This document shows, in pieces, positions 1 through 12,224 of a stretch of DNA of 64,000 nt. The notes under the pieces are model-generated. The model searched no databases, was not told the DNA's origin, and saw only the letters and a program-made list of their open reading frames with translations. The stretch's first letter is position 1; the number at the start of each line of letters is the position of its first letter. The position numbers and the translations under genes were made by a program. Source of the DNA: Pseudopyrenochaeta lycopersici (lineage: Eukaryota; Ascomycota; Dothideomycetes; Pleosporales; Pseudopyrenochaetaceae). Location of the stretch: assembly GCA_003313425.1 (NCBI GenBank), contig NHZP01000004.1, positions 124,001 to 188,000 of the forward strand, given 5' to 3'.

Positions 1-3000
1 CGATCGCCGCGCTCTCAGCCTGGGCCGCTGCGATCGATGTGGAAGCGTTGTGGGTTTCTCCGTATCTTCTTTTTTTGCTTGAGAACAAGACACGTTTGTT
101 CGAGACAGCTCGAGACACTCATCCGCTTTGCTGCTAAACACCACTAACGTCCGCGGGACGGTCAGTAGCGGCAACGCCTCGCCTCGCATGCGGATGGGGA
201 AGAAGAAATCATCAACACACGCCATGCAGCCACACAGGAGCCGTCACCGTAGAAGCGTCCGCCCACGAGAACGTGCTCCTCGTGTGGACATGTTGAGCAT
301 ATGTTTGTGGGGATTTGCGATGAAGCTGAATGACTGCCTAGCTTCACTGCTCAAAAATTTGCTCGGACCCGAGCGACTGTTGTGATCGACTTGATATTGC
401 ATGCCCCTCCATTGTCCCTGGAGCGAATTAGGGGCACCATGGTAGCATCCAAAAAAACATGGCGGTGCCCCGCATATCGTGGGGGTGTGTCCCACGAGTA
501 AGGCTCCCCACCACCGACGATTGACATTCCCTTTCACGGCTTAGGAGCGAGGGCACGCTCAATCTGCCTGATGCCACAGCCAGCACACTTCATCGATGCT
601 AGAGCTAGCGAGGCTCAATCGGGGCGATTCTTTCGAGAGGTGTGTAGCCGGCGTCCATCAAGTTACAGGAATAGTGTAAATGGTTTGCGGACCATCCACC
701 GGGCCACGAACTGGGCTTCTATGCGGAGCCCTTGCCGCATCCACGCTTCGTCATGTGGGCGTTTGGTGGCTCTGGACATGTCGAATCGAGTTGGGATGGC
801 TTGTTAGCACGTTGCGATTGGCCACGGGCGTCAAGCACAATGGCCGGTGTGTGCTTTTTGCAAACCCCTTCCCGGAAGTCGTATCACAGCCCCAAAAACG
901 CGGTAGCGGCTGCGCTTCCTGCCATGCGAGATCTGCATCGCCGTCTGCTCAGCTCACGTTCTCTTGGTGCCGGGGGCTGACGAGCAGGCGCGAAGAGGCT
1001 GCTTTCCCGGCCACCACTGTGTACCTTGCAGATGACACCCCACAACGGGTAGGACCGTAGGAGAACAAGTGTTCATCTGACGCCACATGGCCAAGCAGAG
1101 CGAACTTTGTGCTGTTGACCCGTATGGACGGTATTGCGTCTCGCCGCGCTGACTCTGCCATACGCCTTGGGCAGCAAAACGCAGGGGAGCTTGTTTGTGC
1201 AAGCAAGCAAAAGCACCCCCCGCGTGCGCGCCTCTCCAAGGGTCAGGTGCCCGAATCGGCATAGCCTGCATCCAGCTCCGTGGTCAGGGCGGCGCCATCG
1301 ATTGATCTGAGCCCCTCGGTTGGCCGTTCTCCTCCACCAGTTCCGGCTCCAGTCTGTCGGTTACTCTGCCAAGCCCGGATTCCAGGAGAGCTCGCCTCGG
1401 CCGGTGAGGTCACGTCACAAGGACGGGCTAATTACGCAGGCATACAGCCGCGAGAAGCGTTCGTTCCTGTTCCAGTAAGCCGGATCTCCTCAAAAACTCA
1501 AAACCAGCAAGGTGTTGCAGACGAGGTGAGATGGACGACTGACTCGCACGACACAGCCTGGCTGGCAGTTGGGTTCGTTGCTTGCTTTTTGCTTCTAGTG
1601 CCCGGAGTCCTGCCTTCGTCTTCCTCGTCATCTTCATTCTCGTGTTCAATCTTTGCGCAAGTCCGCGCAAGCAATGAAGCCGTGCGCACCACTAGTATCT
1701 ACCGACTGCTGCTGGGCCCAGTCTTGATGTCGACATCGCAAGGAATGCCTGTGCATGCTGATTGTGGCACCTTCGCTGCCAGCTGTCCAGGACAAGATCA
1801 GTGCCATTCTGGTGCTGTGCACTCGGCACTCAGCACTCAGTCGGAGCTCTGCTCAGCCGGTGACTAGGCTAGATTCTAAATGAATTTGATGAAGACTTGC
1901 TGATGGCGACGCATAGGGCGTTGGGAGTAATTCTGGAGACTGCAAGCAGCCAGTGCTACATCGAAGCGAAATTGGCCCGAGCGCTACCTCAATTCTTCAA
2001 TCGGAGCGACCCAGGCGGCCATTCGCGTCCCAGTTGTCCTTGATTCTCGCTATACCGTTTGGGAACAGTCTAGAAGCCCAAATGAGCTACTTCGGCCCCA
2101 TAGTTCCGCACCTGCTACTTCTATAGAGAGAAATAACGAGAGCGTGTCGAGGAGCCCTCTATCTAGGCATATTCTCACATGCGACCATCCGGGGACGCAT
2201 CGTCACTGCTGACACCTCACCCTGGTCAATATCAACATATCTTTAAGTGCAGCGGGTAGCACTGCGATTTCTATCGCCGTAGTTCGCACAGAGCTGGACT
2301 GCGAGAGAAACAAATCTTAGGCAAGGCACGGCACGGCACTTCGGCCGGGGCGTTTGTGCGCGCAATTACTCGAATCTCGTACTTCATGATTAGTTGGTCT
2401 CAGAACATTATGAGCCATCTTCCATCGTATTGGGCCGAAATGACCCGCAAGATTTACCCGTTAGCGAAGGCTGAGGGCTTCAGGGCCGGCTCGCGGGCAT
2501 CACGGCACGGCGTTGTTTCATCGACGTCAAAGAAATCGCATCGTCCAATGTGGCTTGAGTGAGCAGATGAAGAGTTGACTTGCAGACTACCGCGGTCCTC
2601 TCTTCATGAAGAAACGTTAGCCAACAATTATTTCTCTCAGGCTGCGAGGCTATGCATGCGCATTCAACAAGGGATTGTGTCAAGTCGCCCCCTTTACGGT
2701 GGGTACTAACACAATATGCATCCTTACCAGAAACTGTAGCGAACACGACAAATGAACTCGGCATACTCCGTGCTCCTTTCCTTCTCTGAGCTGATCACCC
2801 ATGACAATTGGCGTTTCTAGCCTTACTTTCGAGCACTTTAAAGTGCCTGCCCCCGGATTCGAGGAGCTATGTGTGGGGCTCGTGGCCGATGCGATCGCAG
2901 GCTGTCGTGAGAATCTATCCCTAACCTTAGTACGATCAAATAAGCCTTATCCATGCTCAACTCGTGGCACGTGGAATCCTGAAAGAGTATATTCAGTTTC

Positions 3001-6000
3001 AACTGCGTATGCGAGGCCCAATATGTCCTTGTCAATACCTAGGCGAAACAGTATCAGAAGATTGTTGTAGCCGGGTTCAATATGACGTTACCCTCCCCTG
3101 CAGCTGCAGAACATGCGCAGTATTTACCGGGCTCAAAATGGAACGAATATAGCACACAGACTTACCCGTCGCAACCTGATTGCACCGATCATGCAGGAAC
3201 GTTGGGCATGTGGCCATTGGACTTCCGTTCTAAGATCCAGTGACCAGAAAAGATGACATTCCTGATAAAGGCCTATATACCGCCACCGACTATAGATTTG
3301 CATGGCCTGCATGTCATCAAAGATGTTGTCACCTGCAGAATTGCTGCAAATCGGCTGTCCCTCTTCGCACAGGGTCCTGTTCGAGTTCTCGCTATATTTC
3401 TACTCCTCCCTGTACTCCTCTGCTCATTGCCCGATTGCAGATCGAATGGGTGTGGGTTCTCTCCTTTCATGCGAAAGTTCATCATATTGTGGACTGCATT
3501 GAGCCTTGGTACATTCTTTGTCCATGCGTATGATCTGAAGTTGTAGTGACGATTGATTGTTATATTTGCGTTTCCTGACTGTGATAGAGGTGCTGCTACA
3601 AGGCAATCATATTCAATCGTTGAATTCCCTTTGCTAATCTAAAGAGTCCTTGTGAAGGAATACATGTCCTGGCCGCAAAATCGCTTGCGATAGCTCAACC
3701 TACAGCAGTAATGTGCCTCAAAGTACACATTCATCACCCTCCAAACACATACTTGTGGCCGTCCCTACCCTTGAACGATCAGCTGTCTTCGTACGATCCA
3801 AGTACTAATTAAATACTAGGAGTGAGTCGCCTGCCTATTCAATCTACAGTGTTATGCTCTCAAACTTAGACACTCTCATACGTTCCGACTAAAGCACCAT
3901 TCTACCAGTCACTCGAAGGCTGCGCATAAATCGTCCCCCAAACTGACTAACACGATGATCGACCTGCAGAAGGCTTTCAGCAGATCTGGGCGTTCGAGTG
4001 GCACACAAAAGCAATTCATACACTAACCTTCCATGCAGGTGTTTCCCAACAGAGAATCTCGCATCGTGATCTTCATTTCGGCCCTTCGGCGCTACAAAAG
4101 TACTGTGGATGGATGAGGAAACTTTTCCCGCCATCGTATCCATTGCAAAGCACACGCATATTGATCGGCGGCTAACAGAATTCTTTACACCGAAATTTAA
4201 CATTTCGGCAATGGAAAGCCTCCGCAGATAACCTCCGCGCCAACGTTCTAAGTTTGTTAAAGGTCCCGACCTTGTCGATCAGCCCCATCAGTTCTGCGGC
4301 TGCGGCGGACGTGACTACGAGCGGGACACATGTGTGGACTAACGTCACCGTAAAGCACAAAATCCCCGTGTCGAGGTTACATCAAGCGCGAGGCATTCGC
4401 GAGACAAAACTTCTTGAAAACAGCTTCCAGCCACTAGTGACGAGAGAGATTGGAAAAGATGGCGATCGGGTTACAAGAGCTGAAGCGATCCTCCAGTCAG
4501 CTGGCTTTGATTTCGCTTGCAGTAAATAACATACGACATTTGACCGCTCCACGCGGATTTCGTTATGTAGCATTTTCCAGAAGGGTGCGCCTTCCAAAAC
4601 TTCCTAACTGACACCCCCTTTCCTCATGGGCGCGGCAATGGATTCTAAGGGCTCTATATACTATTAGGCCCGATACCTACCTGCAATTCAAGGATGGATG
4701 AGAGCCTGGGACCCAACACCGCAGAATCATTTACCATCCTCATGCCGAATCCCAAATCAATCAGCACATTGGTGCTGGGCATATCGCTGCCACTTCGAGG
4801 ACAAATGTACAAAGCACTGTGTGGTTACTTGCTCCAGTATGGTATGGTTGGATTGAAGAAGGTAAAGGTCTAATGAATGTCCATTGCTCTGTTTTCCGGC
4901 GGCTCTTGTCTGTTTGTCACCGTCTATCGTTGTCTCCTCGTCTTTCCTGCCAAATCTGTCCTTTCCCGAGTGTTTCCTATTTAGATCTCCTCCCTTTATC
5001 TGATTGATGCTCAGTCACGTCAGATCATCAGGTGCGATCTGTCGCGTGTTCGCAACTCCGTTACTCAGGATGCGCTTCCCCACCCTCCGTTTCCACAGAC
5101 GGCGTCCTCTGCCACAAGCGTCTTTTCGCGTCAATCACACTTATTGGTCATTGAGGAAACATAGTTGCTCCCACCTATTGACTCGATTGGGCCAATTTCT
5201 ATATCGCAAATTCAGAAGGCTCGCTAATCATATGGGCTTCTCAGTATTCACGATACACGGTCCATCGCGTATACAAGACTTAGGCTTACCTTCAAAAGTA
5301 AAACAATGTAGCCAAAACATAGCGGTGCTTACCTTGCACCTACGCCCCTATTCCGGTCACCTTCGGAGTATTATTTCCTTTCTCGCTTGACGTTGTTGCG
5401 GTTCCCATCGGAGCACTGGCCCAACCAATAAAACCCATGTTCATATTCAGACAATACCCCAGACTTCAGACCGATAAAAGGAGCTCGCCACTGTAGCGTT
5501 CATCGGTGAGACTGGAAAACGATATCCTCGCTACACACAATGGGGTAGTGACCGTGCAGGTTGTTCTGGCATTCTGTGCGCCGATGTGACTGACTCGCTC
5601 GCCTCAATTTTACCGTTGTGTTACACTTTGAACCCATTGACCGTTCATTCGGGAGTGGGCCACGGATGACTGCATACCCAATACCGTTTATCCCGGCGAT
5701 GTGAGCCAACCAACGGTGCTATATTCATGTTACAAGGAGTTCTTTATGCCCCCGCTTTACTTGCATTGTATCAGCCGTTGCATAACATAAGGATGATCAC
5801 TGTGCATCATACCGTAGTATTTGGCTTGGTGCATGGCGATATAATTCGTTCAAGTTTACTTCATAAATGCAAAATAAATGCCTCACGGGCTGGCCTAGTA
5901 CCATGGTGTGGAGCAAGTCTAAGATTGTGACTTACTTGCATGGAATCAATCGATCCATAAACAGCATCTTCATAACCACGACGAATAGTGCAGGTTGTGG

Positions 6001-6994
6001 CATACCTTACGTAATGACTCAACATGATCAAGTACCGAAATCTAAAGTGCTTTGATGAAGGTATGGCAAATAGCTCATGAAGTCGAGACCAATCAATCGA
6101 CAAGGAATTCGGAGATGAATCGAGAAGCGGCTAGACGCAAAGCAAAGCATGGTACTGCTAACTTTGCGAAAGAAGTTGCCAAAGCGCCATGATTGCAAAA
6201 ACAAATATCCATGGCAGGCAATGTGTGCAAGTCCTCAGCGTTGCCTGGAATTAGACCGTATTACACTTTGTCGAGCAATTGCCATATCAGCCATGTTCAC
6301 GCTGTCAGTTGTATCAAAATGATCCAGTTGGCGCTGGTACTACGCCGAAGGCGACACATACAGTCAATAACGCTTGATTCTGACGTAGGAATCCTATTTC
6401 CGACATGCGAGAGAAACATGTCATAACATTTCCTGAGGCGAGATTTGGTCTGAGACCCCCATTCACAGATCGTCCGACGATACCCCCGCTCTTCTTCAAC
6501 ACTTATCACCTGTACAGGACAACCATAGCAGCAGGAGGTCTCCCAGACACTGAAGTCCAGGCAAGGACGCAGGTTTTTGACTTATAACGATGCATTTGGG
6601 ATCGAACTCGACGTTAGGAATGAGCGACCTGGAGATAAGTAAAAGCTGAATGAACATATTCCCTGTATTTGGTGTGATTGGGTGCAAATTCTGCTTCAAA
6701 AGCTGCACATTGCTTATTCACCTTTTGACCAAGAGCTGGGCGGGCAAGACGATAAAATTAGAGACCAATAAAAGAACATGGCGTTAGTCAGAACGATACA
6801 GGTACTGGTCATCTTTGGATTTCTGAAAGCCTTGGAATTATACTACATCCTCCATCTTTAGTATAACATCACCATTCTTCAACACTGCCCCGAAATATAA
6901 AGTCTCAAAACTTTTCCCAAAACGGGTCGCTTCTTTCGTCCCATAAAACGAAATTCCTCAATGATTTCAATGATATGCTCCTTGCTTACATTCG
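1..6994. other. gene-poor stretch, no supported gene
   Basis: No reading frame here has a recognisable domain, a convincing exon chain or a clean start context. The longest open frames (about 1280-1867 and 5004-5390) begin at non-ATG codons, or have ATG-started parts that read like random basic or low-complexity peptide. I saw no tRNA B-box, 5S rRNA, terminal repeats or transposase-like motif. The right end is the 3' flank of the minus-strand regulator. The stretch could hold decayed repeats that cannot be recognised by eye. Confidence 0.5.
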
Positions 6995-8983
6995 TTAGAT
7001 CGCAATCATATCCTCTGGATAGCCCATTGGGTTCGCATTCGCAAACGAGCTACAAGCCCAGTTGATGTCGAAGTCTATATTGAAGTCCAAACCATCAAGG
7101 GGTCTAACATCCGAGGTATCCGGGATATGAATGTCCTCGTCCCTCAGGCTCAACATCTCCCTGGCAATGATACCCATGCTTTGATACTCTCGCTCGCCAG
7201 CTGGCCAATATTCACCTAAGACAATGCTGTCAGTGTGACGTACGCGAGTGATTAGGTAGCAGAAGCCACATACCGAGCATCTTCAAGACACCCATGTTGA
7301 GGCGTATTTTCTCCCTTTCTAGGGACAGCTTCGGCTCTTGGAAGATATAACGACACGCAGAGAGGTGCGCAATGGTCATGAGGGTGATCATGCAGATGAT
7401 GAAGGGGGTGTGCTCACTGAAGCGAGTGGGCAGTGTTAGCAGGCTGTTCAATTTCTCGACTGCGAAGAGGATCTTGGCGGTATGGATATCCGCTTCATCT
7501 TTGATAGCGTCGTTGAATTCTGGAGGTGGTGGTGGTACACACTTGGACACCGATTCGATAGGAAAGTACTTTAGTGTGGAAAGTTGGCGGTGGAGGTCAA
7601 CAATGTATCTATTACAGGTCAACTTAAGCGTGCACGATATGTCCAAGAAAGGGGTCGTACGTGTGCATCAAGATATTTGCCTTGAAAAGCAACTCGTCGA
7701 CACTACCATCATCTCTAAGGATTCTTCTCTTTGACGCCGGTAACAAGGAGCACCATGCTGTCATCATTGTGTCGGAATTTTCGGCAATAATCTTAGCATT
7801 TTCGATATCGCAGTTGCGGCGTGTTGCAAGCGCACGGTTGATACCTTGAGTGAAACCAATAAGCTGGGCGAACGACGAAAACTCAACGTCTGAAAACTCC
7901 CGTACACCATAGCTCCGTAATGAGGCTGGAGAAGGAATGGTCTGTAACCTATGATTTAGCCTGGTATAATACACCGATGTAGCATTAGGAAAAACTTACC
8001 CCTGACGCATATTGCTGCTCTTCACATGGCAGATCAGTTGTTATCTGAATCATACCCGTTTGTGTAGGAAAAGAGTGAGTGCTGCCAGCGATGTGTGCAT
8101 CGGTGAGGTATATCATCCACCACGTGCGCCTCCAACTTTCTTCTAGCACAGGGTCTCCTTGGCCATGTTGTGAGGCGAATTCCACTCTCTGCATTCCCAG
8201 ATTCAGCGCTCCTTGTATCACTTGATCTAGCAAGTCTCTTCCTCTCTCTGGCTCACTGCACCAGTATACTGCGATGGCATACAACAGTAAAGCCTGAAGA
8301 TAGTAAGGACTTGGTGGTCCAGGACGTGACTGCGCTAAGGTTATGGCCTGCAGCGCCCCTCTCGCTAGGGGTTCTGAGGCAATTGTATGTGTGAATATAG
8401 AGCCAATATAAAGTAGAACTGGAAGCAAAACTTCGGAAGCAACGGGCTCGCTGGCGACTCGTAACCGGAGTGACCATCTTGGAAGTACGCAAGGGTGTGC
8501 GACATGGAAGTAAGTGTAGTACTGGGTTAAAAGCTGATCAATCTGTGTCCGCGTGAGATGAGTGCTGCTGAGTGTAATATTTTCGAGGTTTGATGCAGCT
8601 TCAATACTATCAGACACGCTTTGGGCCGAGCTTCCTATTGATCCAGATCCAGACGATCGGTTGCTGCTAGAGGAGTGGCTGTTTATCGCTGTCCCGAATA
8701 TCTCGTCCCAATGCAAAGCATCCTGTTCCTCAACATGACTCTGTCCTTTTTCTACTATGTCTTGCAACGGGGTTGTCACAGGACGGCGTGGCCGACCACC
8801 CCTGCGGGACTTCTGATATTCACATGTCTTTCCATCGGCCAGACAGCGATTGCAATTTGGTTGGGTTGCATCACAACGGACTTTTCGTGACCGACATTGT
8901 ATACATGCGAGCGCGACCCTACGAATAGGTCGCTTCGTACTGTTAGGCAAGATGGTGGGAAAATCGACCGAACTGACTTCCAT
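6995..8983 (-). CDS. Zn2Cys6 transcription factor with fungal-specific regulatory domain
   Basis: Probable nuclear DNA-binding regulator of 606 residues. I read four exons: 8983-8000, 7941-7661, 7608-7274 and 7215-6995, with introns of 58, 52 and 58 nt; the donors are GTAAGT, GTACGA and GTATGT. The N-terminus has a perfect zinc cluster, C-x2-C-x6-C-x6-C-x2-C-x6-C at Cys27, 30, 37, 44, 47 and 54. A basic linker rich in Arg and Gly follows. The middle matches the fungal_trans domain pattern, with the Arg-Arg-Thr-Trp-Trp segment typical of that family around residues 297-303. The C-terminal part has the Leu-Gly-Glu-Tyr-Trp-Pro motif often seen near the end of these proteins. I chose the ATG at 8983 because it sits just before the zinc cluster; the frame stays open upstream but has no ATG context and no conservation signal. 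The nearest upstream gene on the same strand is an MFS transporter, a possible target. Confidence 0.88.
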
Positions 8984-10675
8984 CGAAACGTATTCGAGTA
9001 ACAGAAGTGAAGAATGACGTGGCGCTAGCGGCCCTGCGACCTCTTTACCTTTATGGATAAAACTTGCACGAGGATCGCGATCGCGGTGTCTTGTCGACCG
9101 ATTCTCCGGGAGGGTAAAGACGTAAGAGCGGAGATACAACAAAGTCGGAGTCCAACGGGAGTTGTGCCCTTGTGCTTTGAGCAAAAGCGACCTATCGGAA
9201 GACAATGCGGATGGTTTCCGCTGCACGGCATTACTTGGCTGTGCTTACTAAAGTCGACCATCTTCAACCATATCCATCTTCTGACGCCAGTATTCCCATA
9301 ACCGTATAGGCTGACATGCATCTAGTGTTTCTATAGGTTGATAATGTAAGCTGCTCCGAATCCGACGAAGCCGTCCCGAGGACTCGAGGCACAATGCCCC
9401 GTTGCAATTTTCTGGGTCATGAGCGTTGATATTAGTAATTAGTTATTCGAACGATTTCTCGAAGCTTTGAGAGTATTTCCAGTCACAAGAGAACTGCTGA
9501 AAAAACCACCTCCAAATGCTCTAGAAAGCAAATCTACTTTGCTGGCGCATCTTAAATTATTTCGCTCTTTTACCAAACACATATCCCATCACCAATCAAT
9601 GCCAATACGTAATTCTCGCTGAACTATTAATTTCGAATCTCATCGCTGCGCTCTTCTGTGGCCCCAGGGCCGAAGCTCCGTCTCCATAACCACAAATGAC
9701 ATGCCAATACACGACCCATCATCTTTAAGTTTGACTTCCTTGCTACAATGCTATTTTGCAGCCTAGCTCAGTGCAATATGCTGTGCCCTCTAGCTTCAGC
9801 AAAATTAGCTATATTACGATATCCGCATTTTAGTGTCAGTACAACACTGGCCTAAACTCGGCAGTTTAAATATTTCGACATCAACAGGTTTTTCACTGGT
9901 ACGAGGAATCGGCAAAGACACAGCATGTCAATGCAAACCCATGCAGGGACCAATGGCGTGTTCATATATCCGAAGCCGCGTATGATTCCAAAAGGGCTGC
10001 CCTCCTCCCATGCATCAAATGTTAATTATAGTGAGCTTTATATATACCCGGTGGAGCTATTGCTGTTCCCTCTTATACGTTTGGGTACCGACACCATGAG
10101 ATGACGAATGATAAAAGAAACGGGAAATTATAATTCTCCAAAAAGTCAGACGGCGGATTGACTCGTCTAAATCAGCATCCAGGTTTTGATGCCAACGAAA
10201 TTGGAATTCTTTGCTGCGGTCACTTTTGCTGAGGTGCAAAAGTGCGTCACCAATCTTGGAAAGTTATGGACATGAGAATCTTGATGGAAGAGCTACCTGA
10301 ATCTCTGACGAGAAAGCGAAATAATTCCCGCTAAATTGGTCGACATGATGACTTCTCCTTCGCTAGCAATGTCAAGTAAGTCAACCCTAAAATTCTTATG
10401 GCGTGGACATACACAAACATGACAGTAAAAAGGTCGAGAGTCGAGTGGTGCGACACAATTGCCTGGGCACACAGGAAGAAGCGACCATTTTGTGTTATAT
10501 CATTGGGGCACATCTCAATCTTTGCGTAACACAATCTAATAATTTCGGCTCGGCCAAGAAGCCACCTCTTTCAGATAGCCCAAGAATCATAGCATGATAC
10601 CAGCCGCCGTGGCTAGTCTCGGGATGCTATGTCTTTGGGATATTCCCTGATTTGATAACTAGTCTCGAAAAGTTT
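8984..10675. other. intergenic, promoter side of the Zn2Cys6 gene
   Basis: About 1.7 kb between the regulator's start and the transporter's stop. Only short open frames occur and none has a recognisable motif. The part next to 8983 is the presumed promoter and 5' UTR of the regulator. No RNA gene or repeat was seen. Confidence 0.5.
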
Positions 10676-12224
10676 CTACCATTTCTTACGTAGGTCTTTG
10701 TCGTGCAAAAGTCGACTCCCGAGCATGAGAAGTGACCCAACAATAAGCGCAGCTCCCTAACCTGGGTTAGCAGATACATCACCGAAGGAAAAGAGCACCT
10801 ACAGATAATAGTATCAGCCATCTGTATCCATCTTTCTCATGGGGGTTAGTAATGAGTGCACCTCCAATCGGTGTCCCCACTAGACTTGCAATAGCAACAA
10901 CGCTGTAAAATGCTCCTATACGTGCTCCCAGCCTATCATCGGGCGTTATTTGACCAAGAACAGGAGATGGTAAAGATGTAACACTGCTGGTGGTAAAGCC
11001 GTAGAGGCAGACAAAGAGAATAAGAACTGCCAGGGAATTGCTTGGGAGCCAGAGCAGTAGGCAAAGACAGCCTGATAGCAGTGCAAGAGGCCAAACCAGA
11101 TTCAATCGGCCAACGTGGTCACCCAAAAAGCCTCCACTGTCAATAATTAGCATATTGCACACTGAGTGTGTCACTGAAAAAAAAAATGCGTACAAGACTG
11201 CTCCGAAGATGCTAAAGCCGTTCAATATGCACAAAAGGTACTTGCTAACGGTGTTGACGGGGTATGCGGCGTTGGTATATGATTCTAAAAGATTATAAGT
11301 AGACTCGCAAACCTGGCTCAAAATATGGGTTCACTGACTAATATAATATGAAGGTATGTATAGACCAAGTACGGAAAACCAGGTGCCAATACAAAAGACG
11401 GCATAGCGAAGATCAAGAAATCCTCGGAAGTCGATAAGAGTGCCACACCTTCTTGGATTCCTTTGGCCACTTGGTAGGCTCGTCGAAATACACAATGCTA
11501 TTGAATAGCAAATCCTATTTTGGATCAGCGTACGGAAATCTAAAGCGTTGAGCATCGCGTACGCAATCTTGAGCGCTGTAAGGCGTAATGCATTTGCGAA
11601 GCCCATAATTGGCAGCAGCCGTTCGAACATAAGAGGGAAACCGATACCACCAAGCGCAGAGCCTGTAGAGACCCATCCCATGGCTAGGGCACGCCGCTCT
11701 TCGAAGTGTTGACCGACTACTGTAAGCGCAGGCTGTATTCCGAAGGCAATGGTTGTGCCCATAAGTAAGCCTTGAGTTAGAAATATGTGCCAAAATTGTC
11801 CTGGTTGCGCGAAGGATAGCATGAGCAGAGCAATAATAGTACCCGTTCCTGATCCCAAGTATAGGTACTTGTATCTCATCAGTTGCGATTGCAATCTCGG
11901 GGGCGAAACACTGACCTTGACTCCATGTCGATCGCACAGAGCTCCAGAGATGGCCGCGAGTGAGTTCATAAGCGCCATCTGTAGTGTACCTATGAAAGCA
12001 ATAGTAGCTGTTGGGGTGTTTTTGAGATATTCGTTGGCGTAGTAATTCTGAAAGAAGCCAAAGCTGTTCATGACACCGAATGAGGCATAGTAAACAAGAA
12101 TCGAGCCGACAACGGTAAGCCACGCCGCATGGCCACCCTCACGCTTCTTCAACTCACATGACTCGGTGCCATTGGAAGAGTCCGAGGCGCGGCGTTCAAC
12201 GTTGCTGAAGATTTTGTCAGTCAT
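10676..12224 (-). CDS. MFS transporter, monocarboxylate (MCT/MCH) type
   Basis: Predicted 431-residue plasma-membrane carrier of the MCT/MCH branch of the major facilitator superfamily; the substrate is unknown. Exons: 12224-11916, 11867-11563, 11514-11339, 11284-11194, 11136-10803 and 10756-10676. The five introns are 48, 48, 54, 57 and 46 nt. Family signs include the Gly-Gly-His-Ala-Ala-Trp entry to helix 1, the Asp-Arg-His-Gly loop after helix 3, Tyr-Leu-Gly-Ser-Gly, a Leu-Asn-Gly-Phe-Ser-Ile-Phe-Gly helix followed by Asp-His-Val-Gly-Arg-Leu-Asn (the second-half loop motif), Gly-Thr-Pro-Ile-Gly-Gly-Ala, and a short cytosolic tail ending in Lys-Lys-Trp. The cytosolic N-terminus is Ser- and Glu-rich. 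Three introns are multiples of three without stops, so unspliced reading frames look falsely continuous. The gene lies upstream of a Zn2Cys6 regulator on the same strand. Confidence 0.87.

Noticed and set aside
1280..1867. 195-codon open frame
   Set aside because: Starts at GTG, Ser-rich random-looking peptide, no domain or splice context.
5004..5390. 128-codon open frame
   Set aside because: The first codon is TTG; the ATG at 5007 gives a basic peptide with no motif or conserved pattern.
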